Assembly: GCA_963592135.1 (NCBI GenBank)
Contig: CAVAVP010000032.1
Location: 1-24,418 of the forward strand
Reading direction: 5' to 3'
From: UBA3700 sp963592135
Lineage (GTDB): Bacteria > Bacillota > Clostridia > Christensenellales > UBA3700
Length of the DNA: 24,418 nt
The notes beneath the pieces were generated by a model. The model had not been told where the DNA came from. It worked only from the letters and a program-made list of their open reading frames with translations, and made no database searches. Position 1 is the stretch's first letter. Every line of letters begins with the position of its first letter. Of this stretch, positions 13,500 to 23,101 are shown one piece after another. The position numbers and the translations under genes are program-made.

Positions 13500-15158
13500 A
13501 TGATGGATTATAAAAAATACAAAATCGGTTACTATTTACCACCAGTTATGACATATGATTGGGTAAAAAAAGATCACATAGAAAAAGCACCCGAGTGGTG
13601 CTCTGTAGACTTAAGAGACGGAAACCAAAGTTTAGTAATTCCAATGAGTCTTGAAGAAAAAATGGAATTCTACAAGATGTTGCTAAAAGTTGGCTTTAAA
13701 GAAATCGAAGTAGGCTTCCCTGCTGCCTCTGAAACAGAATATGACTTTTTAAGAACTTTAATTGACAATAACATGATTCCAAACGATGTTACAGTTCAAG
13801 TATTAACTCAATGTCGTGAACATATCATAAGAAGAACCTTTGATGCATGTAAAGGTGCACCAAGTGCTATTATTCACTTCTATAATTCAGTTTCAGTAGC
13901 TCAAAGAGAACAAGTATTTAAAAAGTCTAAAGAAGAAATCAAAAAAATTGCAGTTGACGGCGCCAAACTTGTTAAAAAGTTGGCCGCAGAATATGAAGGC
14001 AACTTTAGATTTGAATACTCACCAGAAAGCTTCACCGGAACTGAACCAGAGTATGCTCTTGAGGTTTGTAATGCAGTCCTTGATGTTTTACAGCCAAGTC
14101 CTACCAATAACGTAATTATCAACTTGCCGGTAACAGTTGAAATGAGCATGCCTCATATTGTTGCTTCTCAAGTAGAATATATGCACAAAAATTTAAAGTA
14201 TCGCGAAAATGTAACAATATCTTTACATCCTCACAACGATAGAGGAACAGGTGTTGCTTGTGCTGAACTTGGAGTTTTAGCAGGAGCTGATAGAGTTGAA
14301 GGTACTTTATTTGGAAATGGAGAAAGAACAGGAAATGTTGATTTAATCACAATGGCTATGAATATGTACTCTCATGGCGTTGATTCAAAACTTGACTTTT
14401 CTAATATGCCAAGTTTAGTTTCAACTTATGAAAAGTGTACAAGAATGCATGTTCATGAAAGATCTCCATATGCAGGCTCGCTTGTGTTTGCTGCATTCAG
14501 CGGCTCTCACCAAGACGCTATTGCTAAGGGTATGAAATATAGAGAAGAAAATGGTGAATACCAGTGGACGGTTCCATACATTCCAATTGATCCAAAAGAC
14601 ATCTCAAGAACATATGATGCAGATGTTATTCGTGTTAACTCACAAAGTGGAAAAGGCGGAATAGGATATTTGCTAGAACAAACTTATGGATTTATTTTAC
14701 CTCCTCAAATGAGAGAACATTTATCTTATAAGTGCAAGAATTCTTCTGACCATCTTCATAAAGAATTAAAAGTTTCAGACGTATTTAAAATCTTTAAGGA
14801 TTCTTATTTTGATAAACTATCCCCTATCTCTATTGGAGAAACACACTTCCATCAAATAGACAATGGTGTTAATGCTGATATAGAACTTAGTAATAATGGT
14901 GTGTCTAGAATGCTTAATGTAGATGGTAATGGTTCACTAGATGCCGTTTCGAATGCATTAAAGATGTTTACAAACGAAAATTACAAGTTAAAAGTTTATA
15001 CAGAACATAGTATGCAAAATAGTGGTTCTGGCTCATCAGCTATTGCTTACATTGGAATAGAATGGTCAGACGGCCATATGTCATGGGGTGCAGGTATGAA
15101 TACAGATATTATTCGTGCATCAGCTGAAGCATTACTTAGTGCTTTTAATAACAAATAG
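13500..15158 (+). CDS. leuA: 2-isopropylmalate synthase, long (yeast/actinobacterial-like) type
   Basis: A 552-residue enzyme that condenses acetyl-CoA with 2-oxoisovalerate, the committed step of leucine synthesis. The TIM-barrel domain opens with CSVDLRDGNQSL, then KEIEVGFPAAS. The metal-binding motif HPHNDRGTG and the block VEGTLFGNGERTGNVDL follow. A linker with HERSPYAGSLVFAAFSGSHQDAI leads to the C-terminal LeuA dimer (allosteric) domain with GSGSSAIAY. The overall layout matches the long LeuA class known from yeast and actinobacteria, not the ~510-residue E. coli class. The C-terminal domain predicts leucine feedback inhibition. AGGAG lies 9 bases before the first of two ATGs. Confidence 0.95.
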   Translation: MMDYKKYKIGYYLPPVMTYDWVKKDHIEKAPEWCSVDLRDGNQSLVIPMSLEEKMEFYKMLLKVGFKEIEVGFPAASETEYDFLRTLIDNNMIPNDVTVQVLTQCREHIIRRTFDACKGAPSAIIHFYNSVSVAQREQVFKKSKEEIKKIAVDGAKLVKKLAAEYEGNFRFEYSPESFTGTEPEYALEVCNAVLDVLQPSPTNNVIINLPVTVEMSMPHIVASQVEYMHKNLKYRENVTISLHPHNDRGTGVACAELGVLAGADRVEGTLFGNGERTGNVDLITMAMNMYSHGVDSKLDFSNMPSLVSTYEKCTRMHVHERSPYAGSLVFAAFSGSHQDAIAKGMKYREENGEYQWTVPYIPIDPKDISRTYDADVIRVNSQSGKGGIGYLLEQTYGFILPPQMREHLSYKCKNSSDHLHKELKVSDVFKIFKDSYFDKLSPISIGETHFHQIDNGVNADIELSNNGVSRMLNVDGNGSLDAVSNALKMFTNENYKLKVYTEHSMQNSGSGSSAIAYIGIEWSDGHMSWGAGMNTDIIRASAEALLSAFNNK

Positions 15159-15168
15159 AGGTGATACT

Positions 15169-16428
15169 ATGGGAATGACAATGACTCAAAAAATATTAGC
15201 AGCACATGCTGGATTAAAAAGCGTTGAAGCAGGTCAACTAATCAATGCTAAATTAGATATAGTTCTTGGAAACGATATAACAACCCCAGTTGCTGTCAAT
15301 GAATTTAATAAAGCCGGTTTTGATGGCGTGTTTGACAAAGACAGAATAGCAATAGTATTGGATCACTTTGTTCCAAACAAAGACATAAAAGCAGCTCAAC
15401 AATCTAAAACTTGTCGTGAGTTTGCTTGTAAATATTGCGTAAGCCATTTTTACGATGTTGGCAAAATGGGAATCGAACATGCACTACTTCCAGAGCAAGG
15501 TGTAGTTACAGCAGGAGATTGTATAATCGGTGCAGATAGTCACACTTGTACATACGGAGCGCTTGGCGCCTTCTCAACAGGTGTAGGTTCTACCGATATG
15601 TGTGCGGGTATGGCTACAGGTATGGCTTGGTTTAAAGTTCCAAGTGCTATAAAGTTTAATTTAACAGGAAAATTAAAATCCAACTGCTCAGGTAAAGATG
15701 TAATTTTATATATCATCGGAAAAATTGGCGTTGATGGTGCACTTTATAAATCTATGGAATTTGTGGGTGATGGCGTTAAATCTTTATCTATGGACGATAG
15801 ATTATGTATTTGCAATATGGCAATTGAAGCCGGTGCTAAAAACGGCATCTTCCCAGTAGATGAAACAACACTTGTTTATATAGAAGGAAGATGCGAAAGG
15901 AAGCCAGTTATATATAAGGCTGATGAAGATGCAAAATATGACGAAACTTATGATATTGATTTATCTAAGATAGTTCCTATTATCGCTTGTCCTCACTTGC
16001 CTGAAAACACAAAACCAGCAGCAGAACTTAGTGATATAAAAATCGACCAAATCGTTATTGGCTCTTGTACAAATGGTCGTATGGAAGATATGGAAGCAGC
16101 ATACAATGTACTAAAAGGCAAACATATCGCTGATGGAATTCGTTGTATTATTATCCCTGCTACAATGCAAATTTATAAGACTTGTATTGAAAAAGGTTAT
16201 ATAACAGCATTTATTGATGCTGGTGCCGTCGTATCTACTCCAACATGTGGACCATGCTTAGGCGGATATATGGGAATTCTTGCTGAAGGCGAAAGATGTA
16301 TAGCTACAACAAATAGAAACTTTGTTGGACGTATGGGACATGTAAAGAGTGAAGTTTATCTTGCAAGCCCATTAACAGCAGCAACATCCGCTCTTACAGG
16401 ATTTATTACATCACCAAAGGAGGTATAA
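15169..16428 (+). CDS. leuC: 3-isopropylmalate dehydratase, large subunit
   Basis: A 419-residue aconitase-family subunit that with LeuD isomerises 2- to 3-isopropylmalate. The [4Fe-4S] ligands are the Cys of GSCTNGRMED and the two Cys of TPTCGPCLGG. Substrate-site segments include VGSTDMCAG and GADSHTCTYGALGAFSTGVG. Size fits the shorter archaeal/clostridial LeuC class (about 420 residues). The frame is open from 15115, inside leuA. The start at 15169 (MGMTMTQKI) is chosen because GAGGTGAT lies just upstream, overlapping the leuA stop, and because family homology begins there. The oxygen-sensitive cluster fits an anaerobe. Confidence 0.96.
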   Translation: MGMTMTQKILAAHAGLKSVEAGQLINAKLDIVLGNDITTPVAVNEFNKAGFDGVFDKDRIAIVLDHFVPNKDIKAAQQSKTCREFACKYCVSHFYDVGKMGIEHALLPEQGVVTAGDCIIGADSHTCTYGALGAFSTGVGSTDMCAGMATGMAWFKVPSAIKFNLTGKLKSNCSGKDVILYIIGKIGVDGALYKSMEFVGDGVKSLSMDDRLCICNMAIEAGAKNGIFPVDETTLVYIEGRCERKPVIYKADEDAKYDETYDIDLSKIVPIIACPHLPENTKPAAELSDIKIDQIVIGSCTNGRMEDMEAAYNVLKGKHIADGIRCIIIPATMQIYKTCIEKGYITAFIDAGAVVSTPTCGPCLGGYMGILAEGERCIATTNRNFVGRMGHVKSEVYLASPLTAATSALTGFITSPKEV

Positions 16429-16429
16429 T

Positions 16430-16915
16430 ATGAAAAATACTGAAGGAAAAGTTTTTAAATATCCAGATAATGTTGACACAGATGTTATTATCCCTGCACG
16501 TTATTTAAATACTCCAAATGCGCAAGAATTAGCTCTTCACTGCATGGAAGATATCGATACAGAATTTGTTAAAAAGGTTAAACCTGGTGATGTCATGGTC
16601 GCTGGTTGGAACTTTGGGTGCGGCTCATCACGTGAGCATGCTCCTCTTGTTATAAAAACTTGCCAAACAGGTGTGGTTATAGCAAAGAGCTTCGCACGTA
16701 TATTCTATAGAAATGCTATTAATATAGGACTACCTATTATAGAATGTGTTGAAGCTGCAGAAGAAATTAATGCAGGAGATGAAGTTTCTGTAGATTTTGA
16801 TACTGGTATTATTACAGACAAAACTACTGGCAAAACATATAAATCTCAACCATTCCCTGCTTTTATTCAAAACATAATTGATAAGGGTGGCTTATTAGCA
16901 TCACTTAAAAAATAG
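16430..16915 (+). CDS. leuD: 3-isopropylmalate dehydratase, small subunit
   Basis: A 161-residue swivelling domain subunit that completes the LeuC active site. It begins with the typical GKVFKYPDNVDTDVIIPARYLN, and has the substrate-binding GCGSSREHAP and the RIFYRNAINIGLPI block. The size fits the short LeuD class that goes with 420-residue LeuC proteins. The start follows the leuC stop by one base, and AAAGGAGG is embedded in the last codons of leuC, so the two subunits are translated together. Confidence 0.97.
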   Translation: MKNTEGKVFKYPDNVDTDVIIPARYLNTPNAQELALHCMEDIDTEFVKKVKPGDVMVAGWNFGCGSSREHAPLVIKTCQTGVVIAKSFARIFYRNAINIGLPIIECVEAAEEINAGDEVSVDFDTGIITDKTTGKTYKSQPFPAFIQNIIDKGGLLASLKK

Positions 16916-16926
16916 AGGTAAAGAAA

Positions 16927-18018
16927 ATGGAAAAGAAAATTGCAGTTATTCGTGGTGACGGTATAGGACCTGAAATTGTAAATCAAGCTATTAGAGTTTT
17001 AGATGTAATCGGCAAAAAATACGGCCATACATTTATTTACGATGATGTAGATATGGGAGGCTGCGCTATAGATAAATATGGCGAACCACTTCCACAAAGC
17101 ATGTTAGATAAATGTATAAACTCTGACTCAGTTTTACTTGGAGCTGTAGGTGGACCAAAATGGAATGGAGTTCCAGGGAATTTAAGACCTGAAAAAGGAT
17201 TACTTAAATTAAGATCTGGAATGGGCGTTTATTCAAATAATCGTCCTGCCAAAATTTGGCCTCAACTTGCATCAGCTTCCCCACTTAATAAAGAAATAGT
17301 AGAAAAAGGTATAAATTTTATTATAGTAAGAGAATTAATTGGTGGCGTATACTTTGGAAAGCATGAAACAAACGAAGTTAATGGCCAAAAAGTCGCTACC
17401 GATATAATGAGTTACTCAGAAAATGAAATTGAAAGAATTGGAAGAATCGGTTTTGAAACAGCAAGAAAGAGAAATCATAAACTTTGTTCTGTTGAAAAAA
17501 GTAATGTTTTAGATACTTCCCGTTTGTGGAATGCAACAATGCATAGAATTGCAAAAGATTACCCAGATGTAGAACTTACAGATATGCTTGTAGATAATTG
17601 TGCTATGCAAATTGTTAAAAATCCTTCTCAATTTGATGTTATAGTAACTGAAAATATGTTTGGCGATATTCTATCTGATGAAGCATCAATGATTACAGGT
17701 TCAATTGGAATGATTCCTTCTTCATCTTTAGGTTGTTCATCATGCGGTTTATATGAACCTATTCATGGTTCAGCTCCAGATATTGCAGGTCAAGATATTG
17801 CTAATCCTATTGGAACCATACTTTCTGCTGCAATGATGTTACGTTATAGTTTTGATATGGTAAAAGAAGCTGACGCAATTGAAAATGCCATCTCTCGAGT
17901 CTTAGACAAGGAATATAGAACTGGCGACATTATGCCAGCAAAGGACGAGGATAAAGTAAATTGCCACAAAGTTGGCTGTTCTCAAATGGGAACTTTAATA
18001 ATAGAGGAATTAAAATAA
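16927..18018 (+). CDS. leuB: 3-isopropylmalate dehydrogenase
   Basis: A 363-residue NAD-dependent oxidative decarboxylase that turns 3-isopropylmalate into 2-oxoisocaproate. Seen are IRGDGIGPEIV at the N-terminus, the LLKLRSGMGVYSNNRP substrate loop, the family signature RELIGGVYFG, and the metal-binding DMLVDNCAMQ and GDILSDEAS. The NAD-binding end is EPIHGSAPDIAGQDIANP. The IDH/IMDH family consensus is complete and length is normal. GAGGTAAAG precedes the ATG, 11 bases after leuD. Confidence 0.97.
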   Translation: MEKKIAVIRGDGIGPEIVNQAIRVLDVIGKKYGHTFIYDDVDMGGCAIDKYGEPLPQSMLDKCINSDSVLLGAVGGPKWNGVPGNLRPEKGLLKLRSGMGVYSNNRPAKIWPQLASASPLNKEIVEKGINFIIVRELIGGVYFGKHETNEVNGQKVATDIMSYSENEIERIGRIGFETARKRNHKLCSVEKSNVLDTSRLWNATMHRIAKDYPDVELTDMLVDNCAMQIVKNPSQFDVIVTENMFGDILSDEASMITGSIGMIPSSSLGCSSCGLYEPIHGSAPDIAGQDIANPIGTILSAAMMLRYSFDMVKEADAIENAISRVLDKEYRTGDIMPAKDEDKVNCHKVGCSQMGTLIIEELK

Positions 18019-18028
18019 GGAAAAACAT

Positions 18029-19714
18029 ATGAAATTATCAGGATCAGACATTTTAGTAAAAACATTAATAGAACAAGATTGTAAAGTTGTATTTGGTTAT
18101 CCAGGTGGACAAGTAATCAACATTTACGATTCTTTATATAAATATCAAGACGAAATAAAGCACGTTTTAAGTGCACATGAACAAGGAGCTGTACATGCAG
18201 CTGATGGATTTGCAAGATCAACTGGCGAGGTTGGCGTTGTTATCGCAACATCAGGCCCGGGAGCCACAAATTTAGTTACAGGTATCGCTACTGCATATCT
18301 TGATTCTATTCCACTCGTTGCAATTACAGGAAACGTAAAAACAGACCAGATCGGCACAGATGCTTTCCAAGAAATAGATATTGCAGGTATTACACTTCCT
18401 ATTACAAAACATAACTATGTAGTAGATTCAGTTGATGAACTAGCCAACACTATTCGCGAAGCATTTAAAATTGCAAAATCAGGAAGACCAGGTCCAGTAC
18501 TTGTAGATATTCCAAAAGATATACAAATTGCAAAAGCCGAATTTAATATGAGCTCAAAATTTAAACCTTTTGAGAAAAAAGCTGCAACCATGTCGCAAAT
18601 TGAAAATGCTGCAACTATTATAAACGAAGCAGAAAGACCTTATGTATATGTAGGAGGAGGTGTTATTACATCAAATGCATCAGAAGAAGTTTTAAAACTC
18701 GCTGATTTAGTAGATGCTCCTATTGGATGTTCATTTATGGGATTATCTGCAATTTCTACAGATCATCCAAGATACGTAGGAATGCAAGGCATGCATGGGC
18801 ATTTTGCATCATCTCAAGCAATGCACCATTCAGATTGTATCATTGCTCTTGGTGCAAGATTTAATGATAGAGTTACAGGAAATCGTGCAAAGTTTGCAAA
18901 GAAAGCAAAAATTATTCACATTGATATAGATAAAGCAGAAATTGGAAAGATGGGACCTACTGTTAATGGTGTTAATGGTGATATAAAACTTACTCTTGAA
19001 AAATTATTACCATTAATTAATCCTACAAAAAAGGTAGAATGGCAAAAAACAGTAAATGATTTTAAAGCAAAAGAAGTTAAACAAATTGAAGAGACTTCAA
19101 AGAACAAAAACAGCAATACTGTTTCTCCTAGAGATGCTATCGTTACATTAAATAAATATTTAAATAACAATACACCTATAGCAACAGATGTAGGTCAACA
19201 TCAAATGTGGGCTGCTCAATTTGCCGAATTTAAAACACCAAGAAGATTTATCTCAAGTGGTGGTTTAGGAACCATGGGATTTGGCATGGGCGCTGCTATT
19301 GGTGCATATTTTGGAACAAAAGAACATACAGTACTAGTTACCGGAGATGGAAGTTTTGGAATGTGTCTAAATGAGCTTGCTACATCTGTATCTAATAACG
19401 TTCCTCTTGTTATTCTTCTTTTAAATAACGGAGTTTTAGGTATGGTTCGTCAATGGCAAACTCTATTTTTTGACAAACACTACTCTAATACAGTTTTAGA
19501 TAGAAAAACAGACTTTATCGCTTTAGTAAAAGCTTTTGGTGGCAATGGAGAGAGAGTTTCTAACATTAAAGATTTAGATAACGCTCTATCTAGAGCATTT
19601 AAGTATAACGGCACATATTTAGTTGAGTGTGCTATAGATAAAGACGAATTCGTTCTTCCTATGCTTCCTCCAGGTGGTTCTATGGATGATATTATCGTAA
19701 AGGTAGGTGATTAA
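18029..19714 (+). CDS. ilvB: Acetolactate synthase, large catalytic subunit
   Basis: A 561-residue ThDP- and FAD-dependent enzyme that forms 2-acetolactate from pyruvate (valine, leucine) or 2-aceto-2-hydroxybutyrate from pyruvate and 2-oxobutyrate (isoleucine). The N-terminal domain has VFGYPGG and the catalytic Glu51 in SAHEQGAVHAADG. The middle FAD-binding domain includes PYVYVGGGV and GMQGMHGH. The ThDP/Mg motif GDGSFGMCLNEL...NNVPLVILLLNN lies near 438-466. The whole chain looks intact. AAGGAAAA precedes the ATG. The end overlaps or abuts ilvN, the regulatory subunit. Confidence 0.96.
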   Translation: MKLSGSDILVKTLIEQDCKVVFGYPGGQVINIYDSLYKYQDEIKHVLSAHEQGAVHAADGFARSTGEVGVVIATSGPGATNLVTGIATAYLDSIPLVAITGNVKTDQIGTDAFQEIDIAGITLPITKHNYVVDSVDELANTIREAFKIAKSGRPGPVLVDIPKDIQIAKAEFNMSSKFKPFEKKAATMSQIENAATIINEAERPYVYVGGGVITSNASEEVLKLADLVDAPIGCSFMGLSAISTDHPRYVGMQGMHGHFASSQAMHHSDCIIALGARFNDRVTGNRAKFAKKAKIIHIDIDKAEIGKMGPTVNGVNGDIKLTLEKLLPLINPTKKVEWQKTVNDFKAKEVKQIEETSKNKNSNTVSPRDAIVTLNKYLNNNTPIATDVGQHQMWAAQFAEFKTPRRFISSGGLGTMGFGMGAAIGAYFGTKEHTVLVTGDGSFGMCLNELATSVSNNVPLVILLLNNGVLGMVRQWQTLFFDKHYSNTVLDRKTDFIALVKAFGGNGERVSNIKDLDNALSRAFKYNGTYLVECAIDKDEFVLPMLPPGGSMDDIIVKVGD

Positions 19715-19715
19715 T

Positions 19716-20216
19716 ATGGCAAAGTTTAATATAGCAGTTTTAGTTAATGATAAAGCAGGAGTATTAAATAGAGTTACCTCTATGTTTAGACGTAGAAGAT
19801 TTAATATTGATTCTTTAACAGTTTCAGAAACAGAAGATGAAAAATTTTCAAGAATCACTGTAACTTTTAAAGGCGATGAATGCACAAAAGATCAATTAAT
19901 TGCTCAACTTTATAAATTACCTGATGTACACAGCATAAAGGAATTATCTCTAGAGAGCAGTATATCTTGTGAACTCCTTCTTATAAAGATGGCAAATGAA
20001 GCCTCATCAAGAGAAGAAATTAAAGCTGCAGCAGAAGCATTTAAAGCGCAAACTATACACTACACTAAGGAAGCAATTATTTTAAAGGTAACTGGAGAGT
20101 CTAAGAAAATAGATGATTTTATTGAAATAATGAGAGATTTCAATATTCTTGAAATTTGTAGAACCGGCGTTGTTTCTCTTGAAACTGGAAGTTCTACTAT
20201 GAAAGAAGATAAGTAG
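19716..20216 (+). CDS. ilvN: Acetolactate synthase, small regulatory subunit
   Basis: A 166-residue subunit with an N-terminal ACT domain (FNIAVLVNDKAGVLNRVTSMF, then RRFNIDSLTVSET) that binds valine and activates and feedback-inhibits IlvB. A C-terminal ferredoxin-like domain follows. The size matches the short IlvN/IlvH class. The open frame allows a GTG at 19707 inside ilvB. The ATG at 19716 is preferred because AGGTGAT lies just before it and MAKFNIAVLV is the usual start. The stop of ilvB is one base upstream, so the subunits are coupled. The gap of about 96 bases to ilvC is AT-rich with only weak, unconvincing hairpins. Confidence 0.93.
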   Translation: MAKFNIAVLVNDKAGVLNRVTSMFRRRRFNIDSLTVSETEDEKFSRITVTFKGDECTKDQLIAQLYKLPDVHSIKELSLESSISCELLLIKMANEASSREEIKAAAEAFKAQTIHYTKEAIILKVTGESKKIDDFIEIMRDFNILEICRTGVVSLETGSSTMKEDK

Positions 20217-20312
20217 TACTTAGTATTTTCTAAAATATTACTATACATTTATAAAAAAAAGAGTAAAATAAAAGAGAAAAAATTAAACAATATTTAAGGA
20301 GATTAAAATATT

Positions 20313-21335
20313 ATGGCACAAAGAATTTTTTATCAACAAGATTGTAATTTAAACAAACTTAACGGTAAAACAGTAGCTATTATTGGTTACGGTTCACAAG
20401 GACATGCTCATGCTCTTAACTTAAAAGAATCTGGAGTTAATGTCATTGTTGGTTTATATGAAGGAAGCAAAAGCTGGGCAAAGGCTGAAGCTCAAGGAAT
20501 GAAAGTCATGACAGCTGCTGAAGCTGCTAAGATTGCTGATATCATTATGATTTTAATTAATGATGAAAAACAAGCTAAGTTATATAAAGAAAGCATTGAA
20601 CCTTACATGACAGAAGGAAAAACACTTGCATTTGCTCATGGTTTCAATATTCACTTTGGATGTATCAAACCACCAAAGAATGTTAACGTTATTATGATTG
20701 CTCCAAAAGGACCAGGTCATACAGTTAGATCTGAGTACCAAGCTGGAAAGGGAGTTCCTTGTCTAGTTGCTGTACATCAAGATGCTACTGGCGATGCTCT
20801 AGATATTGCACTTGCTTATGCATTAGGAATCGGTGGTGCTAGAGCCGGTGTTCTTGAAACAACATTTAGAACAGAAACTGAAACAGACTTATTCGGTGAA
20901 CAAGCAGTTCTTTGCGGCGGTGTTTGCGCATTAATGCAAGCTGGTTTTGAAACTTTAGTTGAAGCCGGATACGATGCAAGAAATGCTTACTTTGAATGTA
21001 TTCATGAAATGAAGCTTATCGTTGACTTAATTTATCAATCAGGTTTCGCTGGTATGAGATATTCCATTTCTAACACAGCTGAATATGGTGACTATATCAC
21101 AGGACCAAAACTAATCACAGAAGAAACAAAGAAGACTATGAAGAAGATCTTAAAGGATATTCAAGATGGTACATTTGCTAAAGACTTCTTATTAGATATG
21201 TCAGATGCTGGAGCTCAAGTACACTTCAATGCTATGAGAAAGTTACATGCTGAACACCCATCTGAAGCTGTAGGTGCTGAAATTAGAAAACTATATAGTT
21301 GGAATAATGAAAGCGATAAATTAATCAATAACTAA
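20313..21335 (+). CDS. ilvC: Ketol-acid reductoisomerase, class I
   Basis: A 340-residue Mg- and NAD(P)H-dependent enzyme that converts acetohydroxy acids to dihydroxy acids. The Rossmann motif is GYGSQGHAHAL (25-35), and the cofactor-specificity loop after the second strand is LYEGSKSW (48-55), with Ser residues that usually contact the 2'-phosphate of NADPH. Its first position is Tyr where many enzymes have Arg. The catalytic HGFNIHFG, the metal-binding TETDLFGEQAVLCGG and the C-terminal knotted helical domain are present. The length is that of the short class I form. AAGGAGA lies about 11 bases before the ATG, slightly long spacing. A hairpin follows the gene. Confidence 0.97.
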   Translation: MAQRIFYQQDCNLNKLNGKTVAIIGYGSQGHAHALNLKESGVNVIVGLYEGSKSWAKAEAQGMKVMTAAEAAKIADIIMILINDEKQAKLYKESIEPYMTEGKTLAFAHGFNIHFGCIKPPKNVNVIMIAPKGPGHTVRSEYQAGKGVPCLVAVHQDATGDALDIALAYALGIGGARAGVLETTFRTETETDLFGEQAVLCGGVCALMQAGFETLVEAGYDARNAYFECIHEMKLIVDLIYQSGFAGMRYSISNTAEYGDYITGPKLITEETKKTMKKILKDIQDGTFAKDFLLDMSDAGAQVHFNAMRKLHAEHPSEAVGAEIRKLYSWNNESDKLINN

Positions 21336-21378
21336 GTTAAAAAGCAACAAAATTAACAACTAAAAAATTAATATAAAT

Positions 21379-21405
21379 GGGGAAACTTTTTTAAGTTTTC
21401 CCTTT
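21379..21405 (+). terminator. Hairpin between ilvC and ilvD, partial terminator or processing site
   Basis: A 10-bp stem GGGGAAACTT / AAGTTTTCCC (one G-U pair) with a TTTT loop, followed by only TTT then ATGC. The T-run is too short for efficient termination, so it may lower ilvD expression or protect mRNA ends rather than stop transcription. Confidence 0.5.
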
Positions 21406-21442
21406 ATGCATAAAATACAAATAAAAAAATAGAGAGGATAAT

Positions 21443-23101
21443 ATGGTAAGTGATTCTTTAAAATTTGGCCCACAAAATGCGCCACATATTTCTTTATACC
21501 ATGCTTTAGGTTTAACAAAAGAAGAGTTAGAAAGACCTTTAGTTGGTATTGTTAGTTCTTATAATGAAATTGTTCCTGGTCACATGAATATAGACAAAAT
21601 TGTTGAAGCTGTAAAACTAGGCGTTGCTATGGCAGGTGGAACTCCAATTGTATTCCCTGCAATTGCTGTATGTGATGGTATAGCTATGGGACATATTGGT
21701 ATGAAATATTCACTTGTAACAAGAGATTTAATTGCAGACTCAACAGAATGCATGGCACTTGCCCATGGATTTGATGCCTTGGTTATGGTACCTAACTGTG
21801 ATAAAAATGTTCCAGGATTATTAATGGCAGCTGCAAGATTAAATCTACCAACAGTTTTTGTATCTGGCGGTCCTATGCTTGCAGGTCATATAAATGGAGC
21901 TAAAACAAGTCTATCTTCAATGTTTGAAGCTGTAGGTAAATATAACGCTGGAAAGATGACACTTGAGGAACTTGAAGAATACGAATGCAAAGCCTGTCCT
22001 TCATGTGGTTCTTGCTCTGGTATGTACACAGCAAACTCAATGAACTGCCTTACAGAAGTTTTAGGTATGGGACTAAAAGGTAATGGAACAATTCCTGCAG
22101 TTTATTCTCAAAGAATTGAACTTGCTAAACATGCTGGTATGGCTGTTATGGACATGTTAAAGAAAAACATTAGACCAAGAGACATTATGACAGAAAAGGC
22201 ATTCCAAAACGCATTAACTGTCGACATGGCTCTAGGTTGTTCAACAAACTCAATGCTTCACTTACCTGCTATTGCTCACGAATGTGGAATAGATATTAAT
22301 CTAGAAATCGCTAATGAAATTTCTGCTAGAACCCCAAATATTTGTCACTTAGCTCCTGCTGGTAGAACATATATGGAAGATTTAAATGAAGCTGGCGGCG
22401 TTTATGCAGTCATGAACGAACTTACAAAGAAAAATCTAATCAATCTTGATTGTATGACAGTAACAGGAAAGACGGTTGGCGAAAATATTAAAAATTGTTC
22501 AAATCTTAACACCGAGATTATTCGTCCTGTTGAAAATCCATATTCACAAACTGGCGGTATTGCAGTACTTAAAGGCAATTTAGCAGCAGATGGTTCTGTT
22601 GTTAAAAGAGCTGCCGTAGCTCCTTCAATGCTTGTTCATGAAGGACCTGCCAAGGTGTTTGATTCAGAAGAAGAAGCTCAAGCAGCTATAAACTCTGGAA
22701 AAATTGTTGCCGGCGATGTTGTTGTAATTAGATACGAAGGACCAAAAGGCGGCCCAGGAATGAGAGAAATGTTAAATCCTACTTCTGCTATTATGGGAAT
22801 GGGGCTTGGAGAGTCAGTTGCCCTAATTACTGATGGTAGATTCTCAGGAGCCACACGTGGTGCATGTATAGGACATGTTTCTCCAGAAGCAGCAGAAGGT
22901 GGTTTAATTGGTGTTGTACAAGACGGAGATACAATTTTAATTGATATTCCAAATAACAAAATTGAACTTAAAGTTGATCAAAAGATTCTAGATGAAAGAA
23001 TGAAAAATTTCGTTCCAAAGAAAAAAGAACTTTCAGGATACCTAAAGAGATATGCAGCAATGGTATCATCAGGTGCACATGGAGCTATTATAAATGCCTA
23101 A
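21443..23101 (+). CDS. ilvD: Dihydroxy-acid dehydratase
   Basis: A 552-residue Fe-S enzyme that dehydrates dihydroxy acids to 2-oxoisovalerate and 2-oxo-3-methylvalerate. Cluster-region cysteines are seen in AVCDGIAMGHIGM, PNCDKNVPG and CPSCGSCSGMYTANSMNCL. The C-terminal half has the family blocks YEGPKGGPGMREM and TDGRFSGATRG (SGATRGACIGHVSPEA). Length is normal. GAGAGG lies 5 bases before the ATG. A hairpin separates it from ilvC, and its last 8 bases overlap the start of the AAA+ ATPase gene. Confidence 0.97.
   Translation: MVSDSLKFGPQNAPHISLYHALGLTKEELERPLVGIVSSYNEIVPGHMNIDKIVEAVKLGVAMAGGTPIVFPAIAVCDGIAMGHIGMKYSLVTRDLIADSTECMALAHGFDALVMVPNCDKNVPGLLMAAARLNLPTVFVSGGPMLAGHINGAKTSLSSMFEAVGKYNAGKMTLEELEEYECKACPSCGSCSGMYTANSMNCLTEVLGMGLKGNGTIPAVYSQRIELAKHAGMAVMDMLKKNIRPRDIMTEKAFQNALTVDMALGCSTNSMLHLPAIAHECGIDINLEIANEISARTPNICHLAPAGRTYMEDLNEAGGVYAVMNELTKKNLINLDCMTVTGKTVGENIKNCSNLNTEIIRPVENPYSQTGGIAVLKGNLAADGSVVKRAAVAPSMLVHEGPAKVFDSEEEAQAAINSGKIVAGDVVVIRYEGPKGGPGMREMLNPTSAIMGMGLGESVALITDGRFSGATRGACIGHVSPEAAEGGLIGVVQDGDTILIDIPNNKIELKVDQKILDERMKNFVPKKKELSGYLKRYAAMVSSGAHGAIINA

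Noticed and set aside
20217..20312. Possible promoter or hairpin between ilvN and ilvC (TAGTA...TACTA, A-runs)
   Set aside because: The pairing is short and bulged, with no T-run after it. No -35/-10 pair with reasonable spacing is seen.
22678..22959. Long antisense frames opposite ilvD, feoB, ilvB and other genes
   Set aside because: All lie fully inside strong coding genes, lack ribosome binding sites and show translated compositions typical of shadow frames.
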